A stretch of 64,000 nt of DNA, taken from contig NZ_JAATJS010000003.1 of assembly GCF_011777495.1 (NCBI RefSeq), positions 124,001-188,000 on the forward strand. The letters run 5' to 3'. Each line of letters begins with the position of its first letter. The stretch's first letter is position 1. Position numbers and translations under genes: made by a program. This document shows positions 35,563-44,315 of this stretch, piece after piece. Source of the stretch: Microvirga terricola (GTDB lineage: Bacteria; Pseudomonadota; Alphaproteobacteria; Rhizobiales; Beijerinckiaceae). The notes beneath the pieces are model-generated. The model was not told the DNA's origin and did not search any database. It saw only the letters and a program-made list of their open reading frames with translations.

Positions 35563-35820
35563 TTAATGCTTCAATGCCATTGAGAACGCGCCGCTGCGGA
35601 TCTTGTCCGGCAGTCCGGCGGCGTATTGCGCCACGGCTTCCTCGCCATAGGTGGCGACGAGCTCCATGAAAGCGGCGAAGAGCGCCGCATGCGCCATGCA
35701 ATCGGCGTCGAGTCCGTCGAGCTCGGCCTCGGCGAAAGCCTCGGTCACATAGCTCAAAGCCGCCTGCTTGATGGCGCTCAGTTCGGACAGGTCGGAGAGA
35801 AGGACGTCGTTGTCGTTCAT
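35563..35820 (-). CDS. Small acidic hypothetical protein
   Basis: An 85-residue, mostly helical, acidic protein (NDNDVLLSDLSELSAIKQAA, then YVTEAFAEAELDGLD and a C-terminal PDKIRSGAFSMAL). No signal peptide, membrane segment or catalytic motif is seen. The amino-acid composition and codon use look genuine, and an in-frame ATG with AAGGGGCC upstream supports translation. Function unknown. Confidence 0.62.
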   Translation of the reverse strand: MNDNDVLLSDLSELSAIKQAALSYVTEAFAEAELDGLDADCMAHAALFAAFMELVATYGEEAVAQYAAGLPDKIRSGAFSMALKH

Positions 35821-35959
35821 TGATCAAGGCCCCTTCTGCAGGGGCGGCGCGCGAGTACGGATTCGAAAACGCAACTTACGCAACGCACCGGCCCAGCGCC
35901 AGCATCACCTTGCAAAGAGGTTAACGCGAGAGGGGTGAGTGCGATTTTATGTGGATAAT

Positions 35960-36508
35960 TCAGCTGCCGTAGCGCGCGGCGATGTTTCGAGCCAGCTGTT
36001 CGCCCTCCGCCAGATAGCGGGCTGAAGCCTCTTGCGCGGATGGGGTGCACACGCGGTAGGTGAGTGCGTAAGCTTGATAACCCTTATTGTAGGCACCCGC
36101 GAGTCGCTCCTTCCGTCCAGGCGTCGTGCCCTCGGCCTCGAGTAGCGTCTGCATGCGCTTGCTCCATTCGGTGCCATCTGCCGCCGCGCATAAAGGACGC
36201 AGCAGCGCGAGCGAGCCCATGATCTCGGACAGCCGCAAAAGCTCTTTCTCGTAAGGAGCCGGTGGCGGCTCGACAGGCTTGGCGGGCTCGGCGTTCTGCG
36301 GCATGGCCGGTTGGGCCGGTCGCGGATGGGGAGAGATCCGCCGCTGCGGTACGGGGTAGTAGTACGGCTGCTGCTGCCGATATTGCGGCGGCAGATATTG
36401 CTGCTGGGGCATTGGCTGTGGTGCCAGGCCGAACAGTCGCTCAAAGAAGTTTTGCGCCGCTGCGGACTCAGGCGATACGAGGATTGCGATGGCCGCAAGG
36501 GTGGTCAG
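35960..36508 (-). CDS. TIGR02301-family exported protein
   Basis: An approximately 182-residue exported protein conserved in Hyphomicrobiales. A hydrophobic signal (SLTTLAAIAILVSPESAAAQ) is followed by a Gln/Pro/Tyr-rich linker (QQQYLPPQYRQQQPYYYPVP) and the conserved C-terminal domain with LSEIMGSLALLRPLC, then AYNKGYQAYALTYRVCT with paired cysteines. No ATG, GTG or TTG lies near the signal peptide; the nearest candidates are a CTG at 36508 overlapping the NUDIX stop, or an ATG at 36655 deep inside the NUDIX gene. The start is therefore unresolved. Role unknown. Confidence 0.75.
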   Translation of the reverse strand: MTTLAAIAILVSPESAAAQNFFERLFGLAPQPMPQQQYLPPQYRQQQPYYYPVPQRRISPHPRPAQPAMPQNAEPAKPVEPPPAPYEKELLRLSEIMGSLALLRPLCAAADGTEWSKRMQTLLEAEGTTPGRKERLAGAYNKGYQAYALTYRVCTPSAQEASARYLAEGEQLARNIAARYGS

Positions 36509-36954
36509 CGACCGGCATCGCGCCGCGCGAGCTGAAAAGCCAGATCGAGAATTCCGGCCAGTCCCGGCGTGAGGGGCAAGTCGGCTATGTCGCTTTGCGT
36601 GATCCAACGGATCTCCTTGGCTTCCGGTCCTGTCCGGGGCTCGCCCGAAACCCATCGCGCAACGTGGGGAGCGATCACCACATGATGTTTAACTCGGCCG
36701 TTCGCTTCTCGTTCAATCAACTCCACGGGAGCGAGAAGGCCGATCAGTTCGGCCTTAACCCCAACCTCTTCCTCCAGTTCCCGAAGGGCCGCTTCGCCCA
36801 AGGTTTCTCCCGTCTCAACTTGCCCACCGGGTAAGGAAAACAGGCCTTCACCCGGCGGCTTGCCTCGCGCCGCAAGAAGCACGCGCCCCTCGCGGAAAAC
36901 GGCGACGGAGGCCGCAAGAAAAGGGCGGGTGGGATAAAGGCGATTGTCGGTCAT
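36505..36954 (-). CDS. NUDIX hydrolase
   Basis: A 149-residue NUDIX-fold pyrophosphohydrolase. The NUDIX box GGQVETGETLGEAALRELEE followed by EVG (Gx5Ex7REUxEExGU) is intact near residue 45, with the metal-binding glutamates in place. Relatives act on ADP-ribose, NADH or oxidised nucleotides; the substrate cannot be read here. Its ATG overlaps the stop of the HTH-citrate synthase gene (36951-36954, ATGA), indicating coupling, and its end overlaps the TIGR02301 gene. Confidence 0.92.
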   Translation of the reverse strand: MTDNRLYPTRPFLAASVAVFREGRVLLAARGKPPGEGLFSLPGGQVETGETLGEAALRELEEEVGVKAELIGLLAPVELIEREANGRVKHHVVIAPHVARWVSGEPRTGPEAKEIRWITQSDIADLPLTPGLAGILDLAFQLARRDAGR

Positions 36955-38093
36955 GAAGAAGCCTTGTCCTGCGCCACCGCATAGCGGGCGCGCGGGCGGA
37001 TGAGGGTGGCCTGACGGCGCTGTTCGATGGCGTGAGCGAGCCAGCCCGCCGTCCGCCCGATAGCGAAAAGCGCGAAGGCCGCGCCGCGCGGGAGGTTATG
37101 GGCGCGCTCCATCATCACCAATCCCGCATCGACGGTCGGGCGCTCGCCCGTGCGGCTTTCGCTTTCGCGCAGAATTGCGGCATCGACGACGCGTAAGGGA
37201 AGACGCTCGATGAGCGCTGCCCCGCGTGGGTCGCCTTGCGGGTAAAGGGGATGGTGGAAGCTCGGAAGGGTGCGGTCATCCATCGTGCCGCCGTGCCTGT
37301 CGCAGTCTTCCAGAAAATCGCGCACCTCATCGGTCGCGGCCCCGTGACGCGGGCCGCTCAAAGCGGCGAGGCCCGCGATCACGGCATTGCGCAAGGACGC
37401 TCCCGTCGAGGCAACGACACGCACCGCGAAGGCGGAGGCGCTGAGTTCATGATCGGCGCAGAGCACCAGGGCGCGCCTGATTGCGTCGGCGGCTTCGGAT
37501 GATGCCTGCCAGCTTGCGGCGAGATGGCGGTGGAGGGGAGCGGTCCCCGGCTCCCCGCCGCTTGCCGCCGCCACCATCAGCCGAAGGATGGCGGCGATTT
37601 CCCTGCTTGGATTTACCTCAGAACCCGGCTCGGAGAGCAGGCGGATTGCTTGCGAAACGAATTCGCTCGACCCGAGAGCAGGACCGGCCAAAGGGCCGAC
37701 CGGCGACGAGGGCAGGGTGAAAGCCTTTGGATCGACATCGCCGATGAGCAGGCGCACGACCTCTTCAAGTGTCGCGGTTTCCGCAAGTTCGACGGCGTCG
37801 ACGCCCCGATAGAGCAGGCGTCCGTCCTCGATCTGGGTGAGGGCCGTTTCCAACACCGGCAAGCCCCAATCGAGCGCCGTCGCCGCCGCAGCGGTGGGGC
37901 GGCGGAACCGCGTGCGGCGCTTCACCAGCGCCTCTACATCGTCGAGCGCATAAAGGCGCTGGCGTGGATCGTGGGGCGAGGCGAAGGACCGGATCAGACC
38001 CCGGCTCACATAGGCATAGAGGCTCGCCCGGCTGATGCCGAGGCGAGAGGAAGTTTCCTGCGCGGAGATCAGGTCGAGCGAGGCGGGCTTCAT
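36951..38093 (-). CDS. HTH-citrate synthase fusion protein
   Basis: A 380-residue protein with an N-terminal MerR-like helix-turn-helix (residues 6-55: ISAQETSSRLGISRASLYAY, then DDVEALVKRR) joined to a citrate synthase domain. In the catalytic domain the first His region reads CADHELSASAFAVRVVAST, the second His lies in PSFHHPLYPQGDPRG, and the Asp in TVDAGLVMM. Such fusions are known among alphaproteobacterial citrate synthase family proteins; the HTH may let it regulate its own divergent operon. It is divergent from a second citrate synthase gene (38170), with a tandem repeat in the shared promoter region. ATG 38093 is used. Confidence 0.9.
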   Translation of the reverse strand: MKPASLDLISAQETSSRLGISRASLYAYVSRGLIRSFASPHDPRQRLYALDDVEALVKRRTRFRRPTAAAATALDWGLPVLETALTQIEDGRLLYRGVDAVELAETATLEEVVRLLIGDVDPKAFTLPSSPVGPLAGPALGSSEFVSQAIRLLSEPGSEVNPSREIAAILRLMVAAASGGEPGTAPLHRHLAASWQASSEAADAIRRALVLCADHELSASAFAVRVVASTGASLRNAVIAGLAALSGPRHGAATDEVRDFLEDCDRHGGTMDDRTLPSFHHPLYPQGDPRGAALIERLPLRVVDAAILRESESRTGERPTVDAGLVMMERAHNLPRGAAFALFAIGRTAGWLAHAIEQRRQATLIRPRARYAVAQDKASS

Positions 38094-38108
38094 ATGTTGA
38101 TATGTTGA
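38093..38108. promoter_or_regulatory. Tandem TATGTTGA repeat, possible operator
   Basis: Two exact adjacent copies of TATGTTGA (38093-38100 and 38101-38108) overlap the start of the HTH-citrate synthase gene and lie 62 bases before the divergent citrate synthase gene. A direct repeat at this place is a plausible binding site for the HTH part of that protein. This is inference from position only. Confidence 0.4.
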
Positions 38109-38169
38109 TTCAAGATTGACCGGGATGCAAGTCGGGCGGGACAATCGGGTCAGAAAAAGGAGAAGCTCT

Positions 38170-39240
38170 ATGAAGCTCGGACTTGATGATGTCGTCGCCG
38201 CCGAAACCATTCTCAGCCATGTGGACGGCGAGGCGGGCCGCCTGATCATCCGGGGGCACGATCTGGAAGCACTGGCCGGGCGCGTTCCTTATGAGGAAGC
38301 CGTCGCGATGCTGTGGGATGGGCTCGTGCCGTCGTCCGGTTCCGACCTGCGCGCGCTTATCGGCGCGGCGCGCGTGCGGGCCTTCGCCCGCTTTGCGCCG
38401 ATGGCTTCTCATCTCAGTGGCCTGACGCCGGTCGAGGGCATGAGACTTCTGCTCGCGTCATTGCCTGATACGGAGAAGGATCACGCGGCACTCGCCGTCG
38501 GCGCGGCGGCGGTGGCTGCCGCCATGGCGGTGCGGGGTGCGAGGGGGTTCTCGCCGGTCGCGCCCGATCCGTCGGCTGGCCACGCGGCCGATCTCCTGCG
38601 CATGTTGCGCGATGCGCCCGCCGATGAAGGCGAGGCTGCGGCCCTCGATACCTATCTCGTCACGGTCATCGATCACGGCCTGAACGCCTCCACCTTCACC
38701 GCGCGCATTGTCGCTTCGACCGAGGCGGGCCTGCTGTCGTCCGTGGTGGCGGGGCTATGCGCCCTGAAAGGGCCGCTCCATGGCGGCGCGCCGGGACCGG
38801 TGCTCGACATGCTCGACGCCATCGGCGGCGCGGACAAGGCCGAAGCCTGGCTCGACGATGCCATCGGGCGCGGCGAGCGGCTGATGGGCTTCGGCCACCG
38901 GGTCTATCGGGTCCGCGATCCTCGCGCTGACGTGCTGAAAGCCGCCGCCGCGCGCTTGAAGGGTCGGAACAACCGCGTTGCTTTTGCGGAAGAGGTTGAG
39001 TGGGCGGCACTCAAGGCGCTGGCGAAGCACAAGCCGGGCCGCAGGCTCGATACCAATGTGGAATTCTACACTGCGCTGCTTCTGGAAGCGCTCGGCATCC
39101 CGCGCGAGGGCTTCACGCCCCTCTTCGCAGCAGGCCGCACGGCCGGCTGGGCGGCCCACGCCATCGAGCAGGAACGGACAGGCCGCATCATCCGTCCGCA
39201 ATCGCGTTATGTCGGGCCGTGGCCGGCGGAGGCTGCGTAA
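38170..39240 (+). CDS. Citrate/methylcitrate synthase family protein
   Basis: A 356-residue citrate synthase homolog condensing an acyl-CoA with oxaloacetate. Catalytic residues are present: His in DHGLNASTFTARIVAST, His in MGFGHRVYRVRDPRADVL and Asp region in NVEFYTALLLEALGI, plus the AAGRTAGWAAHAIEQ and RIIRPQSRYVG ending. It is shorter than the hexameric type II enzyme, and a paralog of the divergent HTH fusion. It may make citrate or 2-methylcitrate; the sequence does not decide. An AAAAGGAGAAG ribosome-binding site precedes ATG 38170. Confidence 0.9.
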   Translation: MKLGLDDVVAAETILSHVDGEAGRLIIRGHDLEALAGRVPYEEAVAMLWDGLVPSSGSDLRALIGAARVRAFARFAPMASHLSGLTPVEGMRLLLASLPDTEKDHAALAVGAAAVAAAMAVRGARGFSPVAPDPSAGHAADLLRMLRDAPADEGEAAALDTYLVTVIDHGLNASTFTARIVASTEAGLLSSVVAGLCALKGPLHGGAPGPVLDMLDAIGGADKAEAWLDDAIGRGERLMGFGHRVYRVRDPRADVLKAAAARLKGRNNRVAFAEEVEWAALKALAKHKPGRRLDTNVEFYTALLLEALGIPREGFTPLFAAGRTAGWAAHAIEQERTGRIIRPQSRYVGPWPAEAA

Positions 39241-39339
39241 GGGGACGTTTCTATTCGGAGGCCATTCCATCGCAAGTATTCACGCGCCTCGATACCTTTT
39301 CACTCGCTCCAATACATAAGTGCGGTCGGGTGAAGTGGG

Positions 39340-39717
39340 CTATGAGGACGCTGACTCAGAGCTTTGTTTAGAGATTTGCTTCTGTGCTATAGTGGAAACA
39401 ATCGCTCCCAAGCTGCCACTGAAGATCACAGACTGAATCTTGGAAAGTTGTTCGCTCTCCAGCCATGTCCACCGTGTCAAATAATGCCAAGCCCAGACGC
39501 CGAGAGAGAGACAAAATAGAAGGGCGAAGCAAATCGTCGCCCCAACGAGTACCCACCCATATACCTTTAGCCAGCGTAGATCGTTTTCTATTCTCTGGCC
39601 CCGGAGGACGCGCTCATCATCCCAGTTCTTATCTTCCTGCTTCGCCCTTGAATCGTTTGCCCAAGCAGGCTTGTCCTCGATATCAGACGGTGGGAGTGGG
39701 ACTTCTTGATCGCTCAT
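39340..39717 (-). CDS. Small membrane protein, candidate toxin partner of the Panacea gene
   Basis: A 125-residue protein with a charged N-terminus (residues 1-50), one strong membrane helix at about 54-77 (WVLVGATICFALLFCLSLGV) and a weaker hydrophobic segment near 95-110. I do not recognise the family. Its start overlaps the 3' end of the Panacea-domain gene by 35 bases in the same direction. Because Panacea domains are antitoxins for varied toxins, including small membrane-active ones, this protein is the natural candidate toxin. The stretch is AT-richer than its surroundings, suggesting acquisition. Confidence 0.55.
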   Translation of the reverse strand: MSDQEVPLPPSDIEDKPAWANDSRAKQEDKNWDDERVLRGQRIENDLRWLKVYGWVLVGATICFALLFCLSLGVWAWHYLTRWTWLESEQLSKIQSVIFSGSLGAIVSTIAQKQISKQSSESASS

Positions 39718-40159
39718 GCAACAGCTTTTCGTAATGAGTGCGTATCAGGTTATCGGGAATCTCAATTCCCATAATCCCTTCTCGATACACTTGGTCCCAA
39801 GGGGTGCCGCTTTTGTGTGTTAGGCTCGACAATGCGTATCCGGACAGATGACCGTACTTCTGGAACACGTCCTCCAGAAAAACCTTCGTGTCCGTGTCTA
39901 CTCCAGAGGGGGTATTGGCGATTAGCTCAGGCGGTATCACGTTGCGTCCGAAGTGCTTTGTCGCTTGGTATAGGTCCGGAATCACCGGCCCAAATTTCCA
40001 CGCCTCGATACGGTCGCCAAATAGATCCCTACGTAGAAGCGCCAAGCTCCATCCATGAGCGATGTAGACAAGTTTCATCAATTGCAGCGGCGTAAGGGAG
40101 GCTCCTTTCGCTTTTGCAATCTTCAAAATCTCATCAGCGATTATAATCGCAGAATACAT
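39683..40159 (-). CDS. Panacea (DUF4065/SocA-like) domain protein, candidate antitoxin
   Basis: A 158-residue protein consisting of a Panacea domain: YSAIIIADEILKIAKAKG, then LTPLQLMKLVYIAHGWSLAL, then EAWKFGPVIPDLYQATKHFG, and a C-terminal LSSLTHKSGTPWDQVY segment. This domain is known from SocA of Caulobacter and from many toxin-antitoxin pairs where it neutralises unrelated toxins. ATG 40159 is chosen because the domain begins there; the frame extends 16 residues further. It overlaps the membrane-protein gene downstream. Base composition is lower in GC than in neighbouring genes. Confidence 0.85.
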   Translation of the reverse strand: MYSAIIIADEILKIAKAKGASLTPLQLMKLVYIAHGWSLALLRRDLFGDRIEAWKFGPVIPDLYQATKHFGRNVIPPELIANTPSGVDTDTKVFLEDVFQKYGHLSGYALSSLTHKSGTPWDQVYREGIMGIEIPDNLIRTHYEKLLHERSRSPTPTV

Positions 40160-40345
40160 CCCGCCTTGCCTTGTAGCCGTGATAGCGAGTTTTCGACTCG
40201 CTGCCACAAATCAATTAAAATTAATTCATAGTATGGGGAATAAATAACAAAAAGTCCATCTCAAGAATGAACAGGTAAACACCTAAGCTCGTTCGGCATT
40301 GCCTCGATAGCTTATGTTTTCTTAGAGCGGTGGCGCCGTCACTAC

Positions 40346-41101
40346 TTAAACGTGCTGCCCGCCGTTGATGTGCAACTCCGCTCCGGTCACGTAGGACGAG
40401 GCGTCGGTGCAGAGAAAATAGATCGCCTTGGCAACCTCGTCCGGCGTGCCGAGGCGCCGCATCGGGATCTGCTCCACTATCTTTTCCGTGCCGGGTGAGA
40501 GGATCGACGTGTCGATCTCGCCCGGTGAGATTGCGTTCACACGCACGCCGAGCGGTCCGAAATCGGCGGCCATTTCGCGGGTTAGCGCTGCGAGCGCCGC
40601 TTTCGAGGTGGCATAAGCCGCGCCCGCGAAGGGGTGGACCCGCGAGCCCGCGATGGAGGTGACGTTCACCACTGAGCCCTTGGCGCGGGTCAATTCGTCC
40701 ACGAGGCCGCGCGCCAGCATGATCGAGGCGAAGAAATTCACCTGAAACACCTGCAGCCAATCCTGATGGTCGGTGGCGATGGCGCTGAGCCGCGAGCCAC
40801 TGGGACCTTTGGGCGAAATACCCGCATTGTTGACGAGGGCATGGAGCACGCCGCCTTCGGCCTCAAGCCGCCCCTTCACATCGGCGATGGCGCGCAGCGT
40901 GTCATCCGCATCGGCCAGATCGACCTGCAGGTGATCCTCCGGACCCATTTCCCACGGGCAGTTCTCGGGGAAGGGGTGCCGTGAGCAGGTAATAACGCGC
41001 CAGCCCGCAGCCGAGAAGCGCTTCACCGTGGCGTGCCCGATCCCTCGGCTTGCGCCGCTGAGCAACATGACGCGGCGGGGATTGTTGGTCGACGAGGACA
41101 T
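40346..41101 (-). CDS. Short-chain dehydrogenase/reductase
   Basis: A 251-residue classical SDR. The cofactor motif is SGASRGIG at residue 15, NNAG near residue 90, catalytic Ser in VNVTSIAGSR and catalytic YATSK near residue 160; the C-terminus GAELHINGGQHV is typical. Substrate unknown. The first in-frame ATG is 41101, directly preceded by a TTG. It sits between the Panacea islet (with 138 AT-rich, gene-free bases at 40208-40345) and pdxH, and seems to be a single-gene unit. Confidence 0.9.
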   Translation of the reverse strand: MSSSTNNPRRVMLLSGASRGIGHATVKRFSAAGWRVITCSRHPFPENCPWEMGPEDHLQVDLADADDTLRAIADVKGRLEAEGGVLHALVNNAGISPKGPSGSRLSAIATDHQDWLQVFQVNFFASIMLARGLVDELTRAKGSVVNVTSIAGSRVHPFAGAAYATSKAALAALTREMAADFGPLGVRVNAISPGEIDTSILSPGTEKIVEQIPMRRLGTPDEVAKAIYFLCTDASSYVTGAELHINGGQHV

Positions 41102-41173
41102 CAAAAACCTCTGTAAAAAGGGGCGAACCGTAACGCCGCGGAAGACGGGGGTCTACCGGCAGCCGTCACGATC

Positions 41174-41782
41174 TCACGGATAAAGCCTGCTCTTGCGCCA
41201 GCCTTCGCCTTCGCGCGTGAAAACCACACGATCATGGAGTCGGAAGGGCTTGTCCTGCCAGAACTCGATGGAAACGGGTGCGATGCGGAAACCTGTCCAA
41301 TAGGGCGGCCGCGGCACCTCGCCGATGGCGTATTTCGCCGCGTTGACGGCGACGGCCTTTTCGAGCGCGAAGCGGCTCTCCAGCGGGCGCGATTGCTGGC
41401 TCGCCCAAGCGCCGATGCGGCTGTCGCGCGGGCGGCTCTGGAAATAGGCGTCGGCTTCCGCGTCGCTGACCACCGTCACCGGACCTCGCGCACGAATCTG
41501 CCGGCGGAGGCTCTTCCAGTGCATCACCAGGGCGGCCTTGGGTTGGCCGAGCAACTCGCGGCCCTTGTTCGATTCCGTGTTGGTGTAGAAGACGAAGCCG
41601 TTCTCGTCGGCGCCCTTCAACAGCACCATGCGCACATTCGGCAGCCCGTCCTTGTCCACGGTCGCGAGCGCCATGGCGTTCGGATCGTTCGGCTCGGAGG
41701 CTTCCGCTTCCTTGAGCCAGGACTGAATCAGGGCGAAGGGCTCATTGGCTTCGGTGAAGTCACCGCTTGTTAACTGGTTCAA
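41174..41782 (-). CDS. pdxH: Pyridoxamine 5'-phosphate oxidase
   Basis: FMN-dependent oxidase making pyridoxal 5'-phosphate from pyridoxine or pyridoxamine phosphate. The 202-residue protein has the family stretches [38 protein letters not shown]-contact [11 protein letters not shown] and the C-terminal [18 protein letters not shown] ending RLYP. A TTG start at 41782 is used, with AGGA at proper distance; no ATG lies closer. The gene overlaps the upstream non-coding part of the divergent surface-protein gene. Confidence 0.95.
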   Translation of the reverse strand: MNQLTSGDFTEANEPFALIQSWLKEAEASEPNDPNAMALATVDKDGLPNVRMVLLKGADENGFVFYTNTESNKGRELLGQPKAALVMHWKSLRRQIRARGPVTVVSDAEADAYFQSRPRDSRIGAWASQQSRPLESRFALEKAVAVNAAKYAIGEVPRPPYWTGFRIAPVSIEFWQDKPFRLHDRVVFTREGEGWRKSRLYP

Positions 41783-41834
41783 GGCTTTATCCTGGGATGT
41801 GACTTGTACGTTCTGGAGACAAAGACGCGTGACG

Positions 41835-42308
41835 ATGGCTTTTGCGCGCCGTTATAGATCAGACGCTCTCCTGAGCGAAGCCAAGAAAATCCTCGCCGCA
41901 GGACTGATCGCGCTGAATGCCGGCGCGTGCAGCCTGACCCTCGGCGTGGCGGGGATTCAGGATGATGAGCCGGAAGTCACTGGCTCGGTGACGCCGCAAG
42001 CGGCGCCGTCCCTGTCGCCCGATCTCGACGAGGAGGATTGGCGGCGGGCCAAGGCGGCTCTGGCGCTCGCGCTCGATCCGCAGGGGCCCGGAACGATTGT
42101 CTCGTGGGACAACCCAGCCTCGGCCATGAAGGGCTCCTTCGCGGCGGCTGGCGCGCCCTTCGTGAAGAACGACGAGATCTGCCGCGCCTTCTCGGCCAGC
42201 CTGGGCAGCTCCTCCATCACGACTCTTCAGGGCACGGCGTGCCGACCTTCAGGCGGCGAGTGGGCGCTTAAAGAAGTCCAACCGGCAAAGCTTTCCGCAA
42301 AAGGCTAG
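41835..42308 (+). CDS. RT0821/Lpp0805-type surface antigen-like protein
   Basis: A 157-residue exported protein. Its hydrophobic N-terminal region ([14 protein letters not shown]) ends in a Cys that might be lipidated. The C-terminal half ([20 protein letters not shown], then [14 protein letters not shown] and [11 protein letters not shown]) matches the RT0821/Lpp0805 surface-protein pattern of alphaproteobacteria. Function unknown, likely outer-membrane associated. ATG 41835 or GTG 41829 starts it. It is divergent from pdxH. Confidence 0.75.
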   Translation: MAFARRYRSDALLSEAKKILAAGLIALNAGACSLTLGVAGIQDDEPEVTGSVTPQAAPSLSPDLDEEDWRRAKAALALALDPQGPGTIVSWDNPASAMKGSFAAAGAPFVKNDEICRAFSASLGSSSITTLQGTACRPSGGEWALKEVQPAKLSAKG

Positions 42309-42423
42309 CGCAAGCTGGGCTTTAAACGTGACAAAGCGTTGCGAACGCGCCGCAATTTTCCCATATGGTCGTCAGTCCCTCGGGCTGTAAGTCCTTTTTC
42401 TGACGGCAACGGATTCTTCCACG

Positions 42424-43365
42424 ATGCGCAACCCCTACGAGGTCCTCGGCGTGCAACGCTCCGCCAGCGAGGCGGAGATCAAGAAGGCGTTCCGCAAGCT
42501 GGCCAAGACCTACCATCCCGATCGCAACAAGGATGATCCGAAGGCCAAGGACAAGTTCGCCGAAGCGAACGCTGCCTATGAGATTCTCGGGGATGCGACC
42601 AAGCGCGGTCAGTTCGACCGGGGCGAAATCGACGCCGAAGGAAAACCCCGTTTCCAGGGCTTCGAGGGTTTTGGTGGCGGCCCCCGCGGCGGGGCGCGCT
42701 ACGAGGAATACAATTTCGGTGGCGGCGGGCCCTTCGGCGGGCGCGCCGGTGCCCGCGGCTCCGGGGAGGAGTCGAACGACGACTTCTTCTCGCATTTGTT
42801 CGGCGAGGCCTTCCGTTCGGCGGGCGGGGGAGGGGCGCGCCAGCGCGCGCGGCCGCAGAAGGGCGAGGACATTGCGGCAACGCTCTCTGTGACCCTGGAG
42901 GAGGTCGCGGGCGAGGCGAAGAAACGGATAAAGCTGCCCAACGGGCGGGATGTGGACGTGGTCATCCCCAAGGGCGTGACCGACGGACAGGTCATCCGCC
43001 TGCGCGGCATGGGGCAGAGCGGCGGGCCGGGGGCTGAGCCCGGCGACCTCATGTTGACCATCCAGATCACCACCCACGAGCGCTTTACGGTTGACGGCGC
43101 GAACATTCACCTGCGCCTGCCCATCCAGATCGAGGATGCGGTGCTGGGGGCCTCCGTCCGCGTGCCCACGCTGACCGGCGCGGTGGCCATGAAAATCCCG
43201 CCCATGACCAATTCCGGCCGCACCTTCCGCCTGCGCGGCAAGGGCTTGCCGACGAAGACCGGGCAGGGCGATTTGCTCGTGACCGCTGAGATCGCGTTGC
43301 CTGAGGTCGTGGACGACGACCTGATGGACTATGCTCGCAGACGCCGCGAGGCGAAGGCGGAGTAG
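42424..43365 (+). CDS. DnaJ/CbpA-type co-chaperone
   Basis: A 313-residue J-domain protein. Residues 2-66 are the J-domain with the HPD motif ([12 protein letters not shown]); a Gly/Phe-rich linker follows ([12 protein letters not shown]), and two C-terminal peptide-binding domains (DnaJ_C) complete it. There is no CxxCxGxG zinc finger, so it is of the CbpA type rather than canonical DnaJ. It stimulates Hsp70 ATPase and hands over substrates. It lies upstream of fabI in its own unit. Confidence 0.93.
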   Translation: MRNPYEVLGVQRSASEAEIKKAFRKLAKTYHPDRNKDDPKAKDKFAEANAAYEILGDATKRGQFDRGEIDAEGKPRFQGFEGFGGGPRGGARYEEYNFGGGGPFGGRAGARGSGEESNDDFFSHLFGEAFRSAGGGGARQRARPQKGEDIAATLSVTLEEVAGEAKKRIKLPNGRDVDVVIPKGVTDGQVIRLRGMGQSGGPGAEPGDLMLTIQITTHERFTVDGANIHLRLPIQIEDAVLGASVRVPTLTGAVAMKIPPMTNSGRTFRLRGKGLPTKTGQGDLLVTAEIALPEVVDDDLMDYARRRREAKAE

Positions 43366-43395
43366 GAAACTTCACTCTTCAGCAACGCTGATTCA

Positions 43396-43412
43396 CAACG
43401 GCGGGGCCGTTG
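43396..43412 (+). terminator. Weak hairpin after the DnaJ-like gene
   Basis: CAACGGC and GCCGTTG form a 7-bp stem with a 3-base loop, 31 bases after the J-domain gene. The following GGGACTTTC is only a poor T-tract, so termination here is possible but not certain. Confidence 0.35.
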
Positions 43413-43484
43413 GGACTTTCCCACCGCCGCAGGGTCGGTTAAGAAGCCCTCTTCTGACGTGTCCAGCGACGATTTAGGTGAATC

Positions 43485-44315
43485 ATGGCGGAGACCAAGG
43501 CGCCCGGCATTCTGGCCGGCAAGCGCGGCTTGATCATGGGTGTTGCGAACAACCGTTCCATCGCCTGGGGCATTGCGCAGGCGGCCCGTAACCATGGGGC
43601 GGAGCTTGCCTTCACATATCAGGGCGACGCCCTGAAGAAGCGCGTCGAGCCTCTGGCGAAGGAGCTTGATGCCGCCGTCGTCGGCCATTGCGACGTCACC
43701 GACGCCGCCAGTATCGATGCGGTTTTCGACGAGGTGAAGAAGCTTTGGGGCTCCCTCGACTTCGTCGTCCACTGCATCGCCTTCTCCGACAAGGACGAGC
43801 TGACTGGCCGTTATGTGGACACGACCGAGGGCAACTTCTCGAAGTCGCTTCTCATCTCCTGCTATTCCTTCACGGCCATTGCCCAGCGCGCCGAGAAGCT
43901 GATGAACGACGGCGGTTCGCTGCTGACGCTCACCTATTACGGCGCTGAGAAGTGGATGCCGCACTACAACGTCATGGGCGTCGCGAAGGCTGCGCTTGAG
44001 GCTTCGGTGCGTTATCTGGCGGCCGATCTCGGCCCCAAGAACATCCGCGTCAACGCCATCTCGGCAGGCCCGATCAAGACGCTGGCCGCCTCCGGCATCG
44101 GCGACTTCCGCTACATCCTGAAGTGGAACGAGTATAACTCGCCGCTTCGCCGCACCGTCACCACCGAGGAGGTCGGCGAGACCGCGGCCTATCTCGTCTC
44201 CGACATGTCGCGTGGCATGACGGGCGAGGTCCTCCACGTGGATGCGGGCTATCACGTCGTCGGCATGAAGAACCCGGAAGCGCCCGATCTGTCGCTGGAT
44301 AAAGAAGGCCAGTGA
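43485..44315 (+). CDS. fabI: Enoyl-[acyl-carrier-protein] reductase (NADH)
   Basis: A 276-residue enzyme reducing enoyl-ACP in the last step of each fatty-acid elongation cycle, the target class of triclosan. It has the FabI cofactor pattern GLIMGVANNRSIAWGIAQA, HCIAFSDKDEL, and the catalytic YYGAEKWMPHYNVMGVAKAA arrangement with Tyr and Lys. The C-terminus GEVLHVDAGYHVVGM is typical. Its stop overlaps the GTG start of the next gene by four bases, so the two are co-translated. Confidence 0.95.
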   Translation: MAETKAPGILAGKRGLIMGVANNRSIAWGIAQAARNHGAELAFTYQGDALKKRVEPLAKELDAAVVGHCDVTDAASIDAVFDEVKKLWGSLDFVVHCIAFSDKDELTGRYVDTTEGNFSKSLLISCYSFTAIAQRAEKLMNDGGSLLTLTYYGAEKWMPHYNVMGVAKAALEASVRYLAADLGPKNIRVNAISAGPIKTLAASGIGDFRYILKWNEYNSPLRRTVTTEEVGETAAYLVSDMSRGMTGEVLHVDAGYHVVGMKNPEAPDLSLDKEGQ

